Assembly (NCBI RefSeq): GCF_022815645.1
Contig: NZ_JALGRO010000018.1
Location: forward strand, 1 to 64,000
Reading direction: 5' to 3'
Source of the DNA: Curtobacterium sp. VKM Ac-2922
GTDB lineage: Bacteria > Actinomycetota > Actinomycetes > Actinomycetales > Microbacteriaceae
DNA: 64,000 bases
Part shown: positions 51,237 through 61,692 of the stretch, piece after piece
Numbering within the stretch: the first letter of the stretch is position 1
Layout of the letters: each line of letters starts with the position of its first letter
The notes under the pieces: model-generated
Seen by the model: the letters and a program-made list of their open reading frames with translations, nothing else
Database searches by the model: none
Told to the model about the DNA's origin: nothing
Made by a program: the position numbers and the translations under genes

Positions 51237-52258
51237 CGCGCGTCCGCCTCGGGGCGGGGGAGAGCGCGTGGTCGCTGCCCGAGTGCGGTCGTGCGGGCGC
51301 GTCGGGACTCGCGGGGGTCGACCACGCGCTCGACCAGGTCGGCGACGGTCAGCACGACGACGTACGCCAGCGCCGACACCAGGGCGATGCCCGCGACCAG
51401 GGGCATGTCGCGCTGGGTCACCGCCGTGACCAGGGCGCGACCGATGCCGGGCAGTGCGAAGACGGACTCGACGACGACGGCTCCGGACACCAGCGAGCCG
51501 AACGCCCACGCCGACAGGGCGATCCCGGGCAGGGCCGCGTGGCGCAGCAGGTGCCGGCCGAACAGCCCCGCACGGGTCTCACCACGACCGCGGGCGGCGA
51601 GCGCGAACGCGGACCGTTGCGCATCGACCACGCCGTCGCGCACCGTCTCCGCCAGGTAGCCGGCCACGGGCACCGCGACGGTCAGCACCGGCAGCACCCA
51701 GCCCCGGACGGTGCCGTCGCTGACCGCGGGGAACCAGCCGAGCGCGCTCGCGAACACGACGATGAGCACGCTGCCGAGCCAGAAGTGCGGCATGACGCTC
51801 GCGGTCACGCTGATCGCCGAGGTCAGCCCCGCGGCGACCCGACCGCGCTGGGTGGACCACCACGCGGCGACCAGCGCCAGCGCCCAGGCGACGACCAGAC
51901 CGGCGACCGCCAGGGTCAGCGTGACGGGCAGCTGCTGCGCCAGCAGGGTGGCGACGGGGGTCCGGAAGGCGTACGAGTCGCCGAGCTGCCCGGACGCCAG
52001 ACGACCGAGGAACACCGCGTACTGCACGATCACCGGTCGGTCGAAGCCGTACTCCGCGCGCACCTGGGCCACTGCTGCGGGTGAGGCCTGTGACCCCGGA
52101 CCACCCAGGACCGCGAGCGCCGGGTCGCCGGGGATCAGCCGGATCGCGACGAAGACGATGGTCGCGACGGCCCAGAGCACCCCGACGGCGCCGAGCAGAC
52201 GCCGGAGCGCCCACAGCGACCAGCGCCTGCCAGCCGGGCCGGACCTGCTGGGCGTCAC
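51233..52258 (-). CDS. ABC transporter permease, DppB/OppB-type
   Basis: 341 aa from the GTG at 52258. It has six membrane helices. The start LLGAVGVLWAVATIVFVAIR and RLIPGDPA are classic for the DppB branch. The EAA loop is DAQRSAFALAARGRGETRAG. It follows the binding-protein gene after 20 bp. Four GCGTCACC-like units are repeated in tandem in and around its start codon (about 52252-52279). Confidence 0.95.
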   Translation of the reverse strand: MTPSRSGPAGRRWSLWALRRLLGAVGVLWAVATIVFVAIRLIPGDPALAVLGGPGSQASPAAVAQVRAEYGFDRPVIVQYAVFLGRLASGQLGDSYAFRTPVATLLAQQLPVTLTLAVAGLVVAWALALVAAWWSTQRGRVAAGLTSAISVTASVMPHFWLGSVLIVVFASALGWFPAVSDGTVRGWVLPVLTVAVPVAGYLAETVRDGVVDAQRSAFALAARGRGETRAGLFGRHLLRHAALPGIALSAWAFGSLVSGAVVVESVFALPGIGRALVTAVTQRDMPLVAGIALVSALAYVVVLTVADLVERVVDPRESRRARTTALGQRPRALPRPEADAR

Positions 52259-52278
52259 CGCGTCACCGCGTCACCGCG

Positions 52279-53910
52279 TCAGCGGTCGATCCACGCCGTG
52301 CCGAACCACGGCGTGGAGACGGCCGTGGTCTGGATGCCGTGCACGGCCGAGCGGTACAGGAAGTGGTTCTGCTGGTCGTAGAGCGGCAGCACCGTGCGGG
52401 ATGCCAGGATCCGCTGCTGGGCCTGTTCGTACAGGGCGGCGCGCTCGGAGCGGTCCGAGGTCTGCGCGGCCCGCTGCAGCAGGGCATCGAGGTCGGGGTC
52501 GTCGAGCTGCGCCAGGTTCGCGAAGTAGCCGGACGGTGCGGGCGTGATGCTCGCGCTGTCGTACAGGATGCGCAGCACGTCGGCGCCGACCTTGGTGTAC
52601 GGCGCGCTGACCACGTCGTACTGGTTCTTCGCCAGCGCGGCGTACCAGCTGGACAGGTCGAGCTCCTGCAGCTGGACCTTGATGCCGACCTTGGCCTCGG
52701 AGGCCTGGATCTGCTGGAACAGGCTGCGCTCGGCGGGCACCGACTGGTTGGTCGACACCGGGAACGTCACGGTGAGCTGCTGGCCGTCCTTGACGCGGAT
52801 GCCGTCCGAGCCCGTCTTCCAGCCGGCGTCGTCGAGCAGTTGCTTCGCGGTCGACGGGCTGTACCGGAACAGCGACTTGTCGGAGTACCCGAACGGCTCG
52901 ACGCTCGACAGCAGCGAGTACGAGCGCTTCGCCGTCCCGAGGAACAGCGACTGGATCCCCGGGTCGATCTGGGCACCGGCGATGAAGGCCTTGCGGACCG
53001 CTTCGTCCTGGAACACCCCGTGCCCGGAGTTCAGCTCGAGCCGGTTCGACGCGCCGGGTCGGGGTGCGTCGAGGTCACGGATGGCGGCCTTGGACGACGC
53101 CGCCCGCAGCTGGTCGGGCTGGGCGTTGTCGATCACGTCGACCTGCCCGGACTGCAGCGCCGCGTACCGCGAGGTCGAGTCGGGCAGGAAGCGCCACGTG
53201 ACACCGGACAGACGGGGCTTCGTCGACCCCCAGTACCCGCTGTTCTTCGTCAGGGTGACGCGGTCGCCGTGCTGCCAGCCGGTGATCCGGAACGGACCGG
53301 TGCCGACGGGGGACTCGCAGTTGACCGCCTGGGTGCGCTGCAGGGCCTTCGGGGACTCCATGCCGACCCACGGCTGCGAGAACGACTCGAGCAGGGCGCT
53401 GTCCGGGCGGCTGAGCGACAGCGTCACGGTGTGGTCGTCGGTGGCGGTGGCCTTCGCGATGGACTGCAGCGCCAGGTACCCGGTGCTCGACGCCGTCGCC
53501 GGGTCCTGCACGTGCTCGATGTTCGCCACCACGGCGGCCGCGTCGAACGGCGTGCCGTCGGTGAACGTGACGTCGTCGCGCAGGGTGAACGTCAGGGTCT
53601 TGCCGTCCTCGCTCGTGGACCACTTCGTCGCGAGCGCCGGCGTGGGCTTGCCGTCGCGCAGCCCGACGAGTTCTTCGATGTACTGCGTCGACAGCAGCGC
53701 CTGGGGGTAGTTGCCGCCGACGTGCGGGTCCAGGCACGTGGGTTCGGCGTCGCCCGACGCGTAGGTCAGCGTGCCGCCGGCGACCGGGGTGCTGTCCGCG
53801 GTGCTCGTGCCGCCGCCGGTGCAGGCGGTGAGGGTGACGAGCAGTGCCGTCGCTCCGGCGATGGTGCCCGCGATGCGCGTGCGGCGTTTCTGTACTCGGT
53901 CCAAGATCAT
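52279..53910 (-). CDS. ABC transporter substrate-binding lipoprotein (family 5)
   Basis: 543 aa. The lipobox LTAC places the lipidated Cys at residue 30. The mature part is an SBP_bac_5 protein (GGTLTYASGDAEPTCLDPH, STQYIEELVGLRDGKPTPALATKW). This family captures peptides, nickel or opine-like compounds outside the membrane. It is the first gene of the binding protein-B-C-ATPase operon. TAGACT on the minus strand (53920-53925) is a likely -10 box only about 10 bp from the ATG, so the mRNA may be almost leaderless. Confidence 0.95.
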   Translation of the reverse strand: MILDRVQKRRTRIAGTIAGATALLVTLTACTGGGTSTADSTPVAGGTLTYASGDAEPTCLDPHVGGNYPQALLSTQYIEELVGLRDGKPTPALATKWSTSEDGKTLTFTLRDDVTFTDGTPFDAAAVVANIEHVQDPATASSTGYLALQSIAKATATDDHTVTLSLSRPDSALLESFSQPWVGMESPKALQRTQAVNCESPVGTGPFRITGWQHGDRVTLTKNSGYWGSTKPRLSGVTWRFLPDSTSRYAALQSGQVDVIDNAQPDQLRAASSKAAIRDLDAPRPGASNRLELNSGHGVFQDEAVRKAFIAGAQIDPGIQSLFLGTAKRSYSLLSSVEPFGYSDKSLFRYSPSTAKQLLDDAGWKTGSDGIRVKDGQQLTVTFPVSTNQSVPAERSLFQQIQASEAKVGIKVQLQELDLSSWYAALAKNQYDVVSAPYTKVGADVLRILYDSASITPAPSGYFANLAQLDDPDLDALLQRAAQTSDRSERAALYEQAQQRILASRTVLPLYDQQNHFLYRSAVHGIQTTAVSTPWFGTAWIDR

Positions 53911-53919
53911 GACCGACCG

Positions 53920-53925
53920 AGTCTA
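53920..53925 (-). promoter_or_regulatory. -10 box of the ABC operon
   Basis: TAGACT reads toward the binding-protein gene. The transcript would begin about 3-4 bases before the ATG at 53910. The whole divergent spacer is just 23 bp. Confidence 0.5.
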
Positions 53926-53933
53926 GCGGTTGA

Positions 53934-54542
53934 ATGGAGCCCATGGACGAACCGATCCGCCGCGGAGGCCGCCCGCGCCGCTCCAGTGCCGAGGTGCTGG
54001 CGGACGCCGCCGCCGAGCTCTTCCTCGAGCAGGGCTACGCGCGCACGACGGTCGACCAGATCGCCGTCCGCGCCGGGGTCAGCCGTGCCACGTTCTTCAA
54101 CTACTTCCCGGCGAAGTCCGACGTGATGTGGCTCGAGCTCGACGCCGCGGTGGGGTCGCTCCCGCAGCTGCTCGCCGCGTCCACCGAGACCTCGGCGGTC
54201 CGTGCCGTCGAGGGCGCCCTGCTCGCGGCCGCCCGGGCGCACGATCCCGATCGGGTGCCGTGGGCGATCGCGCAGGCCGAGGTGATGGGCATCGGGCAGG
54301 AACTCGTCGCGAGCGTCGCGGCCCGGGTGACCGCGCAGCACGCGGCGGTCGCCGCCGACGTCGCTCGACGGACGGGGGAGTACGCGGGTGCGCTGTGGCC
54401 GCAGACGGTGGCGGGGGCGATGCTCGGCGCTGCTGCCGCGGCGTTCGGGGTGTGGGTCACCGACGGGGTCTCGCGACGACCGCTCGTCGAGTACGTCGCC
54501 GCGGCGCTGACGCCGGTGGTCGCGGGGCTCGACGCGCGCTGA
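53934..54542 (+). CDS. TetR/AcrR-family regulator divergent from the ABC operon
   Basis: 202 aa from the ATG at 53934; another ATG three codons on is possible. The N-terminal basic RRGGRPRRSSAEVLADAAAELF and the helix-turn-helix VDQIAVRAGVSRATFFNYFP are clear. The C-terminal domain is Ala-rich and gives no clue to the ligand. With 23 bp between the starts, its own binding would cover the ABC operon promoter, so regulation of that operon is likely. Confidence 0.93.
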   Translation: MEPMDEPIRRGGRPRRSSAEVLADAAAELFLEQGYARTTVDQIAVRAGVSRATFFNYFPAKSDVMWLELDAAVGSLPQLLAASTETSAVRAVEGALLAAARAHDPDRVPWAIAQAEVMGIGQELVASVAARVTAQHAAVAADVARRTGEYAGALWPQTVAGAMLGAAAAAFGVWVTDGVSRRPLVEYVAAALTPVVAGLDAR

Positions 54543-54551
54543 GACGGACCG

Positions 54552-54590
54552 CGGGCAGGTGGCGGGCCGGCACCGGGCCTCCTGTCCGCA
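54552..54590. repeat. Family 3 hairpin
   Basis: GGCAGGTGGCGGGCCGG faces CACCGGGCCTCCTGTCCG. This is an imperfect copy of the AGGAGGC-CGGTGCC family, located after the TetR gene, where it may terminate transcription. Confidence 0.55.
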
Positions 54591-54688
54591 CCGTGCCGCG
54601 GCACGACACCTGCCGAGGCGCGCGTGGAACTGTTAGGTTCAGCCTGCGCCGCCCACGGGGGAAGGCGCGTCCGACGAACCGGGGGACC

Positions 54689-55249
54689 ATGTCCGACATG
54701 CCTGCGCAGAACCAGCCCAACGGCCAGCCGCCGTTCCAGCCGAACGGCCAGCCGCCGTTCCCGCAGAGCGGCCAGCCGTACCAGCCCGGCGGCCAGCCGC
54801 CGTACCAGCAGCAGCCCCCGACGCCGCCGACCGGCCAGTCCCGCGGCAAGCGCGTGCTCGTCGCGGTCATCGGCGTGGTCGTGGCGATCGTCGTCGCGGT
54901 GCTCGTCCGCCAGGGGTTCAACGCCGCGTTCGGTGAGTCCAAGCAGGACATCGTCAACGAGGGCGTCAAGCAGATCAAGGCGCAGACGACCCTGCCCAAG
55001 CAGGTGGACTCGGTCACGACGTGGACGGGTGTGTCCGCCGAGGACGGCACCATCCACTACCGCTACACCGTGCAGGCCGACCCGTCGCAGCTCGACGAGA
55101 GCGCCCTGCACGACAGCGTGGAGCGGCAGCTCTGCTCGACCACGGAGACGAAGAAGCTGCTGGACCGCGACATCGCGATGCGGTACTCGTACGGGTTCGA
55201 CGGGTCCAGCAAGACGATCGACATGACCTTCACGAAGGCGGACTGCTAG
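54689..55249 (+). CDS. Pro/Gln-rich single-pass membrane protein
   Basis: 186 aa from the ATG at 54689, after GGGGGACC; TAGGTT at 54634-54639 may be the -10 box. The first 50 residues are a tandem-repeat tail with NGQPPFQP-, NGQPPFPQ- and GGQPPYQQ-type units. One membrane helix follows (VLVAVIGVVVAIVVAVLV). The outer domain of about 110 residues has two Cys (LCSTTE near the middle and the final residue), which could pair. DUF4333-like layouts look similar, but I cannot confirm that. Its stop codon overlaps that of the CDF gene in the sequence CTAG. Confidence 0.75.
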   Translation: MSDMPAQNQPNGQPPFQPNGQPPFPQSGQPYQPGGQPPYQQQPPTPPTGQSRGKRVLVAVIGVVVAIVVAVLVRQGFNAAFGESKQDIVNEGVKQIKAQTTLPKQVDSVTTWTGVSAEDGTIHYRYTVQADPSQLDESALHDSVERQLCSTTETKKLLDRDIAMRYSYGFDGSSKTIDMTFTKADC

Positions 55250-56274
55250 GCCCGCAGCGTCCCCGCACCGCCCGCGGCGACGTCCTCGACGGTGCCGTCG
55301 CGCACCGTCTCGGGGACGTCGCCGCCGGTCGGCACGAGCGCGGCGTCGTCCGGCAGGCTCAGCGTCAGGACGGCCTCTTCGATGTACTGGCTGTCCTCGA
55401 GGGACTGCTCGACGTCGCGCAACCGGACCGCCACGTGCGACTCGTCCTCGTTTCCGGTGAGGTCGACCGCGGCGACCAGGTACACCTTCGACGGCCCGAC
55501 GAACTCCAGGTGCAGGTACGTCACCCGCTCGATCTGCTTGCGGGAGAGCAGTTCGACGAGCACGGCGTTCTCGAGCTCGGGCGACGTGCTCTCGCCCAGC
55601 AGGAAGCGGCGGTTGCGGTCGATGAGGATGATCGCCACGACACCGAGCAGCACGCCGATCGCGATGGAGCCGATCGCGTCGAACACCGCCAGGCCCGTGA
55701 CCTGGTGCAGGAACACGCCGAGGAACGCGACGACCAGACCGATCAGCGCCGCTGCGTCCTCGGCGAACACCGCACGCAGCGTCGGGTTCGAGGACTGCAG
55801 CACGTGGCGCAGCACGGGCACGCGGCGCTTCGTCGCGGCACCGTGCGCCTGCCGGTACGCCTGCAGGAAGCTCGTCCCCTCGAGCACCACCGCGATGGCC
55901 AGCACCACGTAGTTGAGGACGACGTCCTCGGCGGGGCCGGTCTCGCCGAGCTGGGTGATGCCGTGGTAGATCGACACGATCGCGCCCGCGGTGAACAGCC
56001 CGAATGCGGCGAACATCGACCAGATGTAGGTCTCGCGGCCGTAGCCCATCGGGTGCTTGACGTCACGCTTGCGGGCACCGCGGCGTTCGGCCACCAGCAG
56101 GAAGATCTCGTTCCCGGTGTCCGCCCACGAGTGCGCCGCCTCGGCCACCATCGACGCCGACCCGGTCAGCAGCGACGCGATGGTCTTCGCGATCGCGATC
56201 AGCAGGTTGGCGCCGAAGGCGATGACGACGGTGGTCAGGGACTCGGGCCGGTCCTGCTGTTCTGACGAGGGCAT
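55246..56274 (-). CDS. Cation diffusion facilitator (CDF) transporter
   Basis: 342 aa from the ATG at 56274, after GGAGGA. It has about six membrane helices. The metal-site Asp residues of the family lie in [15 protein letters not shown] (HxxxD form) and [15 protein letters not shown] cytoplasmic C-terminal domain dimerises ([17 protein letters not shown]). CDF proteins export Zn2+, Fe2+ or similar ions by proton exchange. Its ribosome site overlaps the -35 region of the divergent ileS T-box promoter. Confidence 0.92.
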   Translation of the reverse strand: MPSSEQQDRPESLTTVVIAFGANLLIAIAKTIASLLTGSASMVAEAAHSWADTGNEIFLLVAERRGARKRDVKHPMGYGRETYIWSMFAAFGLFTAGAIVSIYHGITQLGETGPAEDVVLNYVVLAIAVVLEGTSFLQAYRQAHGAATKRRVPVLRHVLQSSNPTLRAVFAEDAAALIGLVVAFLGVFLHQVTGLAVFDAIGSIAIGVLLGVVAIILIDRNRRFLLGESTSPELENAVLVELLSRKQIERVTYLHLEFVGPSKVYLVAAVDLTGNEDESHVAVRLRDVEQSLEDSQYIEEAVLTLSLPDDAALVPTGGDVPETVRDGTVEDVAAGGAGTLRA

Positions 56275-56297
56275 TCCTCCAGCATGCTCCCGTTGGG

Positions 56298-56303
56298 TAG
56301 ACT
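56298..56303 (+). promoter_or_regulatory. -10 box of the ileS operon
   Basis: TAGACT, about 7 bases before the expected start of the T-box leader. The -35 region falls on the CDF gene's ribosome binding site at 56275-56280. Confidence 0.55.
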
Positions 56304-56309
56304 CGGGTG

Positions 56310-56510
56310 CACAAGGCGTCGATCCGGCCATCACCGGGGAGTCTCCGGAAGAACGCGGGCCACGCGAGCGGGCCGTCAGTAGAACCGGACGGGTTCGGGA
56401 CCGTCACCATCCCGGCAACGAGCGGTCGGCCCGGGTCTCCGGAACGGCAAGCGAGGTGGTACCGCGGAGCACGCTCCGTCCTCGTGGAGAGCAACCGAAC
56501 CCACAGGAGC
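56310..56510 (+). ncRNA. T-box riboswitch (isoleucine, ultrashort stem I, translational)
   Basis: The leader contains GATCCGGCCATCACCGGGG, a very short stem I whose loop displays the isoleucine codon ATC at 56330-56332. GAGTCTCCGGAAGAACG follows. The universal T-box element TGGTACCGCG is at 56457-56466. CGAGG (56452-56456) can pair with CCTCG (56480-56484), and GGAGC (56466-56470) with GCTCC (56473-56477), forming the antisequestrator. In the other state GCTCC can pair with GGAGC at 56506-56510, the ileS ribosome site. Uncharged tRNA-Ile should therefore open translation of ileS. Confidence 0.95.
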
Positions 56511-56515
56511 AACCG

Positions 56516-59500
56516 GTGCGATACCCACTGAACCGCCCAGCAGACGCCCCCGCTGGCGTCACCCCGTCGCCGTCCTTCCCCGCTGTCGAGCAGGGGATCC
56601 TGGCGTTCTGGAAGGGCGACGACACGTTCCGGGCGTCGATCCAGGCGCGTCAGGGCTGCGACGAGTGGGTGTTCTACGACGGTCCGCCGTTCGCCAACGG
56701 CCTGCCGCACTACGGGCACCTGCTGACCGGCTACGCCAAGGACGTCTTCCCGCGCTACCAGACCATGCGCGGCAGGCAGGTGCACCGCCGCTTCGGGTGG
56801 GACACGCACGGCCTGCCCGCCGAGCTCGAGGCGATGCGGCAGCTCGGCATCACCGAGAAGCACGAGATCGATGCGATGGGCATCGACGTCTTCAACGCCG
56901 CCGCGCGGAAGTCGGTGCTGCAGTACACCGACGAGTGGCAGCAGTACGTCACGCGGCAGGCGCGCTGGGTCGACTTCGAGGACGACTACAAGACGCTCGA
57001 CGTCACCTACATGGAGAGCGTCCTGTGGGCGTGGAAGCAGCTGTGGGAGAAGGGCCTGGCCTACGAGGGCTTCCGCGTCCTGCCGTACTGCTGGAACGAC
57101 CAGACCCCGCTGTCCAACCACGAACTGCGCATGGACGACGACGTCTACCAGACGCGCCAGGACCAGTCCGTCACGGTGTCGTTCCCGCTGCGGGGCGCTC
57201 GCGCCGATGCGCTGGGTCTCTCCGGTGTGCGTGCGCTCGCCTGGACGACGACCCCGTGGACGCTGCCGACGAACGCCGCCCTGGCCGTCGGCCCGGCGGT
57301 CGCGTACGTGGTGCTGCCCGCCGGTCCTGGAGGCTCCGCTGACGGTGCCGACGCCGGCTCGGTCTCCTACATGCTGGCTGCCGACACCGTGGCCGCGTAC
57401 GCCAAGGACCTCGGCTACGCGTCGCCGGACGACGCCGTCGCGGCGGTCACCCGAGCGCTCGTCGGGTCCGAGCTCGACGGCGTCGAGTACGAGCGCCTGT
57501 TCGACTTCCTGGCCGAGGCCGAGGGCATGGAGCACGCCTGGCGGATCCTGGTGGCCGACTACGTCGAGACGGGCGAGGGCACCGGCATCGTGCACCAGGC
57601 CCCGGCGTACGGCGCCGACGACCAAGAGGTCTGCGCCGCCGCGGGCATCCCCGTCGTGCTCTCGCTCGACGAGGGCGGCGTGTTCACGTCGCAGTTCCCG
57701 CTCGTCGCCGGACAGCTGTGGTCCGACGCCAACAAGCCGCTGACCAAGGCCGTCCGTGATGCCGGGCGCCTGCTGCGCCAGGCGTCGTACGAGCACAGCT
57801 ACCCGCACTGCTGGCGCTGCCGCAAGCCCCTGATCTACAAGGCCGTCTCGTCGTGGTTCGTCCGCGTCACCGAGATCCGCGACCGGATGGGCGAGCTCAA
57901 CCAGGGCATCAACTGGGTGCCGGACAACGTCAAGGACGGCCAGTTCGGCAAGTGGGTCGGCAACGCCATCGACTGGTCGGTGTCCCGCAACCGGTACTTC
58001 GGCACGCCGATCCCGGTGTGGGTGTCCGACGACCCCGAGCACCCGCGCACCGACGTGTACGGCTCGCTCGAGGAGATCGAACGCGACTTCGGCCGGCTGC
58101 CGGTGAACGCCGAGGGACAGGTCGACCTGCACCGTCCGTTCATCGACGAGCTGACCCGGCCGAACCCGGACGACCCCACGGGTGCCTCGACCATGCGCCG
58201 CATCTCGGACGTCTTCGACGTGTGGTTCGACTCCGGGTCGATGCCGTACGCCCAGGTGCACTACCCGTTCGAGAACCGGGAGTGGTTCGACACCCACAAC
58301 CCGGCCGACTTCATCGTCGAGTACATCGGGCAGACCCGCGGCTGGTTCTACGTCATGCACGTGCTGTCGACCGCGCTGTTCGACCGCCCGGCGTTCACGA
58401 ACGTCGTCAGCCACGGCATCGTGCTGGGCTCCGACGGCCAGAAGATGTCGAAGAGCCTGCGGAACTACCCGGACGTGTCCGAGGTGTTCGACCGTGACGG
58501 CGCCGACGCGATGCGCTGGTTCCTGATGTCGTCGTCGGTGATCCGCGGCGGCAACCTCGTCGTCACCGAAGAGGGCATCCGCCAGGGCGTCCGCGAGTTC
58601 CTGCTGCCGTTCTGGTCGACGTACTACTTCTTCACGCTGTACGCGAATGCGTCCGGGCCCGACGGGTACCAGGCATCGCGCCGCACGGACAGCACCGACG
58701 TGCTCGACCGGTACCTGCTCGCGAAGACCCGCCTGCTCGTCACCGACGTCACGACGCACCTCGACGCGCTCGACACCCCGCTGGCGGCCCAGGCCATCCG
58801 CGACTTCGCCGACGTGCTGACCAACTGGTACGTCCGCCGGTCCCGCGACAAGTTCTGGCTCGGTGCCGCGTCGTCGGAGTCCGCGAAGGCCGCGTTCGAC
58901 ACGCTGTCCACCGCGCTCGAGACGCTGGCCCGGGTCGCCGCACCACTCGCGCCGCTGGTGTCGGAGGAGGTCTGGAAGGGCCTGACCGGCGGCCGCAGCG
59001 TGCACCTGACCGACTGGCCCGACGCCGCCGAGTTCCCCGCCGACGACGCCCTGGTGGCCGCGATGGACCGCGTGCGGGACGTCGCATCGAAGGGGCTCGC
59101 GCTCCGCAAGGCGACCAGCAGGCGTGTCCGTCTGCCGCTCGCCACGCTGACGCTCGTCGTGCCGGACCCCGCGGCCGTCGAACCGTTCGTCGACATCCTG
59201 CGCGACGAGCTCAACGTGAAGCGGGTCGTGCTCGAGCCCCAGGCAGAGGAGTCCCTCGCGCAGTACGGCATCGAGCGCAAGCTCACCGTCAACGCCCGTG
59301 CGGCCGGCCCCCGCATCGGCAAGGCCGTGCAGCAGGTCATCCCCGCCGCCAAGCGCGGCGACTGGGTGGCGACCGACTCGGGCGTCACCGTGGGCGGGAT
59401 CGACCTGGTCGAGGGCGAGTTCACGCTCGACCTGACCGTGGCCGACGCATCCACCGCCGTGGCGTTCCTGGACGGTGGTGGCTTCGTGGTGCTCGACACC

Positions 59501-59779
59501 GAGACCACGCCCGAGCTCGAGGCCGAGGGGCTGGCACGCGACGTCGTCCGTGCCGTGCAGCAGGCCCGTCGCGACGCCGACCTCGACGTCAGCGACCGCA
59601 TCGTGCTGACGCTCGGGGCCGACCCGGCAGCGGCGGACGCCGTGCGCACGCATCAGGACCTGATCGCGGGGGAGACCCTCGCGACGACGATCGACGTGGT
59701 CGACACGACGTTCGGCAAGGACGAGGGCACCGCCGTGGGCGACGGTGCGAAGGTGAGTGTCGAGGTGACCCGCGCATGA
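56516..59779 (+). CDS. ileS: Isoleucyl-tRNA synthetase
   Basis: 1087 aa from the GTG at 56516, after AGGAG. Class I signatures are the HIGH variant HYGH in [10 protein letters not shown] near 65 and KMSKS in [14 protein letters not shown] near 643. The editing domain carries [17 protein letters not shown]. The C-terminal part includes [11 protein letters not shown]. These motif variants and the size match the type 2 (eukaryote-like) IleS group; that group is generally less sensitive to mupirocin, a family property not shown here. Controlled by the T-box leader; folC overlaps its stop by 4 bp (ATGA). Confidence 0.97.
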   Translation: MRYPLNRPADAPAGVTPSPSFPAVEQGILAFWKGDDTFRASIQARQGCDEWVFYDGPPFANGLPHYGHLLTGYAKDVFPRYQTMRGRQVHRRFGWDTHGLPAELEAMRQLGITEKHEIDAMGIDVFNAAARKSVLQYTDEWQQYVTRQARWVDFEDDYKTLDVTYMESVLWAWKQLWEKGLAYEGFRVLPYCWNDQTPLSNHELRMDDDVYQTRQDQSVTVSFPLRGARADALGLSGVRALAWTTTPWTLPTNAALAVGPAVAYVVLPAGPGGSADGADAGSVSYMLAADTVAAYAKDLGYASPDDAVAAVTRALVGSELDGVEYERLFDFLAEAEGMEHAWRILVADYVETGEGTGIVHQAPAYGADDQEVCAAAGIPVVLSLDEGGVFTSQFPLVAGQLWSDANKPLTKAVRDAGRLLRQASYEHSYPHCWRCRKPLIYKAVSSWFVRVTEIRDRMGELNQGINWVPDNVKDGQFGKWVGNAIDWSVSRNRYFGTPIPVWVSDDPEHPRTDVYGSLEEIERDFGRLPVNAEGQVDLHRPFIDELTRPNPDDPTGASTMRRISDVFDVWFDSGSMPYAQVHYPFENREWFDTHNPADFIVEYIGQTRGWFYVMHVLSTALFDRPAFTNVVSHGIVLGSDGQKMSKSLRNYPDVSEVFDRDGADAMRWFLMSSSVIRGGNLVVTEEGIRQGVREFLLPFWSTYYFFTLYANASGPDGYQASRRTDSTDVLDRYLLAKTRLLVTDVTTHLDALDTPLAAQAIRDFADVLTNWYVRRSRDKFWLGAASSESAKAAFDTLSTALETLARVAAPLAPLVSEEVWKGLTGGRSVHLTDWPDAAEFPADDALVAAMDRVRDVASKGLALRKATSRRVRLPLATLTLVVPDPAAVEPFVDILRDELNVKRVVLEPQAEESLAQYGIERKLTVNARAAGPRIGKAVQQVIPAAKRGDWVATDSGVTVGGIDLVEGEFTLDLTVADASTAVAFLDGGGFVVLDTETTPELEAEGLARDVVRAVQQARRDADLDVSDRIVLTLGADPAAADAVRTHQDLIAGETLATTIDVVDTTFGKDEGTAVGDGAKVSVEVTRA

Positions 59780-61248
59780 GCGACAGCAACGAGTACGACG
59801 GCAGCCAGCACGACGACGACCGGTACGACGCCGACGGCATCGCGATCCCGGTGGGCACTCCCGCCGACGCGGACCCGATCGAGGCCGTGCCCTTCGGCGG
59901 TGACGACGAGCAGGTCCAGCGTGTCGAGGCCGCCCTGTACGCCCGGATCGGCGAGCAGTCACCCGAGCACCGTCTGACGGCCACCCGCCGCGCGGTCGAG
60001 TTGCTCGGCGACCCGCACCTGGCTTACCCGGTCATCCACCTGACGGGGACCAACGGCAAGACCTCGACCGCACGGATGACCGAGAGCATCATCCGCGCCC
60101 ACGGCCTGCGCACCGGACTCATGACGAGCCCGCACCTGGTGTCCATCCGCGAACGGATCGTCATCGACGGTGCGCCGATCGCCGCCGACCGGTTCGTCGA
60201 GAACTGGGACGACATCACGCCGATCCTCGAGATCACCGACAAGGAGCTCACCGACAAGGGTGAGCTCCCGCTGACGTTCTTCGAGGCGCTGACCGTCCTT
60301 GCGCTGGCGTGCTTCGCCGAGGCACCCGTCGACGTCGCGGTGATCGAGGTCGGCATGGGCGGGGAGTGGGACTCCACGAACGTCGTGCAGAGCCAGGTGC
60401 AGGTGTTCACGCCGATCGCGATCGACCACGCCAAGCAGCTCGGCAACACCGTCGCCGAGATCGCCCGCACGAAGTCGGGGATCGTCAAGCCGTCGTCGGC
60501 CGTCGTGTCGAGCGCGCAGGTGCCCGAGGCGCTCGCCGAACTCGAGCGCGCGGCCGAGCTCACCGAGTCGACCCTGGCGGTCGAGGGCACCGGGTTCCGT
60601 GTCCTCGACGTCACGCCGGCCGTCGGCGGGCAGCTCGTCACCGTGCAGGGCGTCGCGGGCCGCTACGACGACCTGTTCCTGCCGTTGTTCGGCGCGCACC
60701 AGGCCCACAACGCCGCGGTCGCGATCGCCGCCGTCGAGTCGTTCATCGGTCGGGGGTCGCAGCCCCTCGACGAGGACGTCCTCAGCGAGGGTCTGGCGAG
60801 CGCGACCAGCCCCGGCCGGCTGCAGCCCATCGCCCAGGACCCGACGGTCGTGGTCGACGCGGCGCACAACCCGCACGGTGCGAAGGCCCTGGCCGAGGCG
60901 CTGCCCGTCGCGTTCCCGTCCGGCCACGTGGTCGGCGTCGTCGGCATCCTGGCCGACAAGGACGCCCGTGGGTTCGTCCGAGCGCTCAAGGACACGGTCG
61001 CCACGTTCGTCGTGACGCAGCCGCCGGGGGAGCGCGCGCTCGACGCCGATGCGTTCGCCCGGGTCGTCGTGGACGAGGTCGGGGACGACCTCGTGGTCGT
61101 CGAGCCCTCGCTCGCCCAGGCCCTGCAGGAAGCGCGCGACCTGGCGGACGAGGCCGAGGCGGACGACGCCATGGTGCTCGTCGCCGGTTCCATCGTGATG
61201 GTGGGCGCGGTCATGGACCTGGTCCACACCGAAGGAGGGTCGAAGTGA
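59776..61248 (+). CDS. folC: Folylpolyglutamate synthase/dihydrofolate synthase
   Basis: 490 aa. The Mur-ligase-type P-loop is [14 protein letters not shown] near 88-101. Further family blocks are [29 protein letters not shown] and [17 protein letters not shown]. The enzyme adds glutamate to dihydropteroate or folates. The first 45 residues are acidic and disordered-looking. It lies inside the ileS operon and overlaps both neighbours by 4 bp, so it is indirectly under T-box-controlled transcripts. Confidence 0.96.
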   Translation: MSDSNEYDGSQHDDDRYDADGIAIPVGTPADADPIEAVPFGGDDEQVQRVEAALYARIGEQSPEHRLTATRRAVELLGDPHLAYPVIHLTGTNGKTSTARMTESIIRAHGLRTGLMTSPHLVSIRERIVIDGAPIAADRFVENWDDITPILEITDKELTDKGELPLTFFEALTVLALACFAEAPVDVAVIEVGMGGEWDSTNVVQSQVQVFTPIAIDHAKQLGNTVAEIARTKSGIVKPSSAVVSSAQVPEALAELERAAELTESTLAVEGTGFRVLDVTPAVGGQLVTVQGVAGRYDDLFLPLFGAHQAHNAAVAIAAVESFIGRGSQPLDEDVLSEGLASATSPGRLQPIAQDPTVVVDAAHNPHGAKALAEALPVAFPSGHVVGVVGILADKDARGFVRALKDTVATFVVTQPPGERALDADAFARVVVDEVGDDLVVVEPSLAQALQEARDLADEAEADDAMVLVAGSIVMVGAVMDLVHTEGGSK

Positions 61249-61658
61249 CGGACGGACCACGGGCCTCCCGTCCGGGGCGCGCTCCCCGGACCCGGCGTCC
61301 GCGACGCGAGCGCGGGGCGCGTGAGAGCCTGACCTCGATCACCCTGGTGCTCGAGGCGATCATGTTCTTCTTCCCGATGCTCGTCGTGTTCGGCAAGCAC
61401 ACGCTGCCGGCCGGTGTGGCCTTCGGCGGCGGGCTCGCGGCGATCGTCGTGCTGGCCGTGGCCTCGCGCCTGACCGGTACCCGTGCCGGTGTAGGGTTCG
61501 GGTGGCTGCTGCAGGCGGCCATCCTCGCCACCGGCTTCATCGAACCGTTCATGTTCGTGGTGGGCCTGGTGTTCCTGGCGCTGTGGGTGTTCTGCTTCGT
61601 CAAGGGCGGTCAGCTCGACCGTCAGAACGCCGCCCGCCGAGCCGCTGCCGGCGACTGA
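61245..61658 (+). CDS. DUF4233-family membrane protein
   Basis: 137 aa from the GTG at 61245, behind GAAGGAGG and overlapping the folC stop (GTGA). The basic N-terminus is rich in Arg and Pro; its codons include GGGCCTCCCGTCCG, identical to a family 3 repeat arm. Three or four membrane helices follow (for example LTSITLVLEAIMFFFPMLVV). DUF4233 proteins sit between folC and ndk in many actinobacteria and have no known function. Confidence 0.9.
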   Translation: MTDGPRASRPGRAPRTRRPRRERGARESLTSITLVLEAIMFFFPMLVVFGKHTLPAGVAFGGGLAAIVVLAVASRLTGTRAGVGFGWLLQAAILATGFIEPFMFVVGLVFLALWVFCFVKGGQLDRQNAARRAAAGD

Positions 61659-61692
61659 CCACATCCACCCCCAGAACCCCAGGGAGTACTGC

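Noticed and set aside
56063-59962. A 1299-codon open frame antisense to ileS
   Set aside because: It mirrors ileS codons in a high-GC sequence; its protein is Arg/Val/Asp-rich with no domain, and ileS on the other strand has complete signatures.
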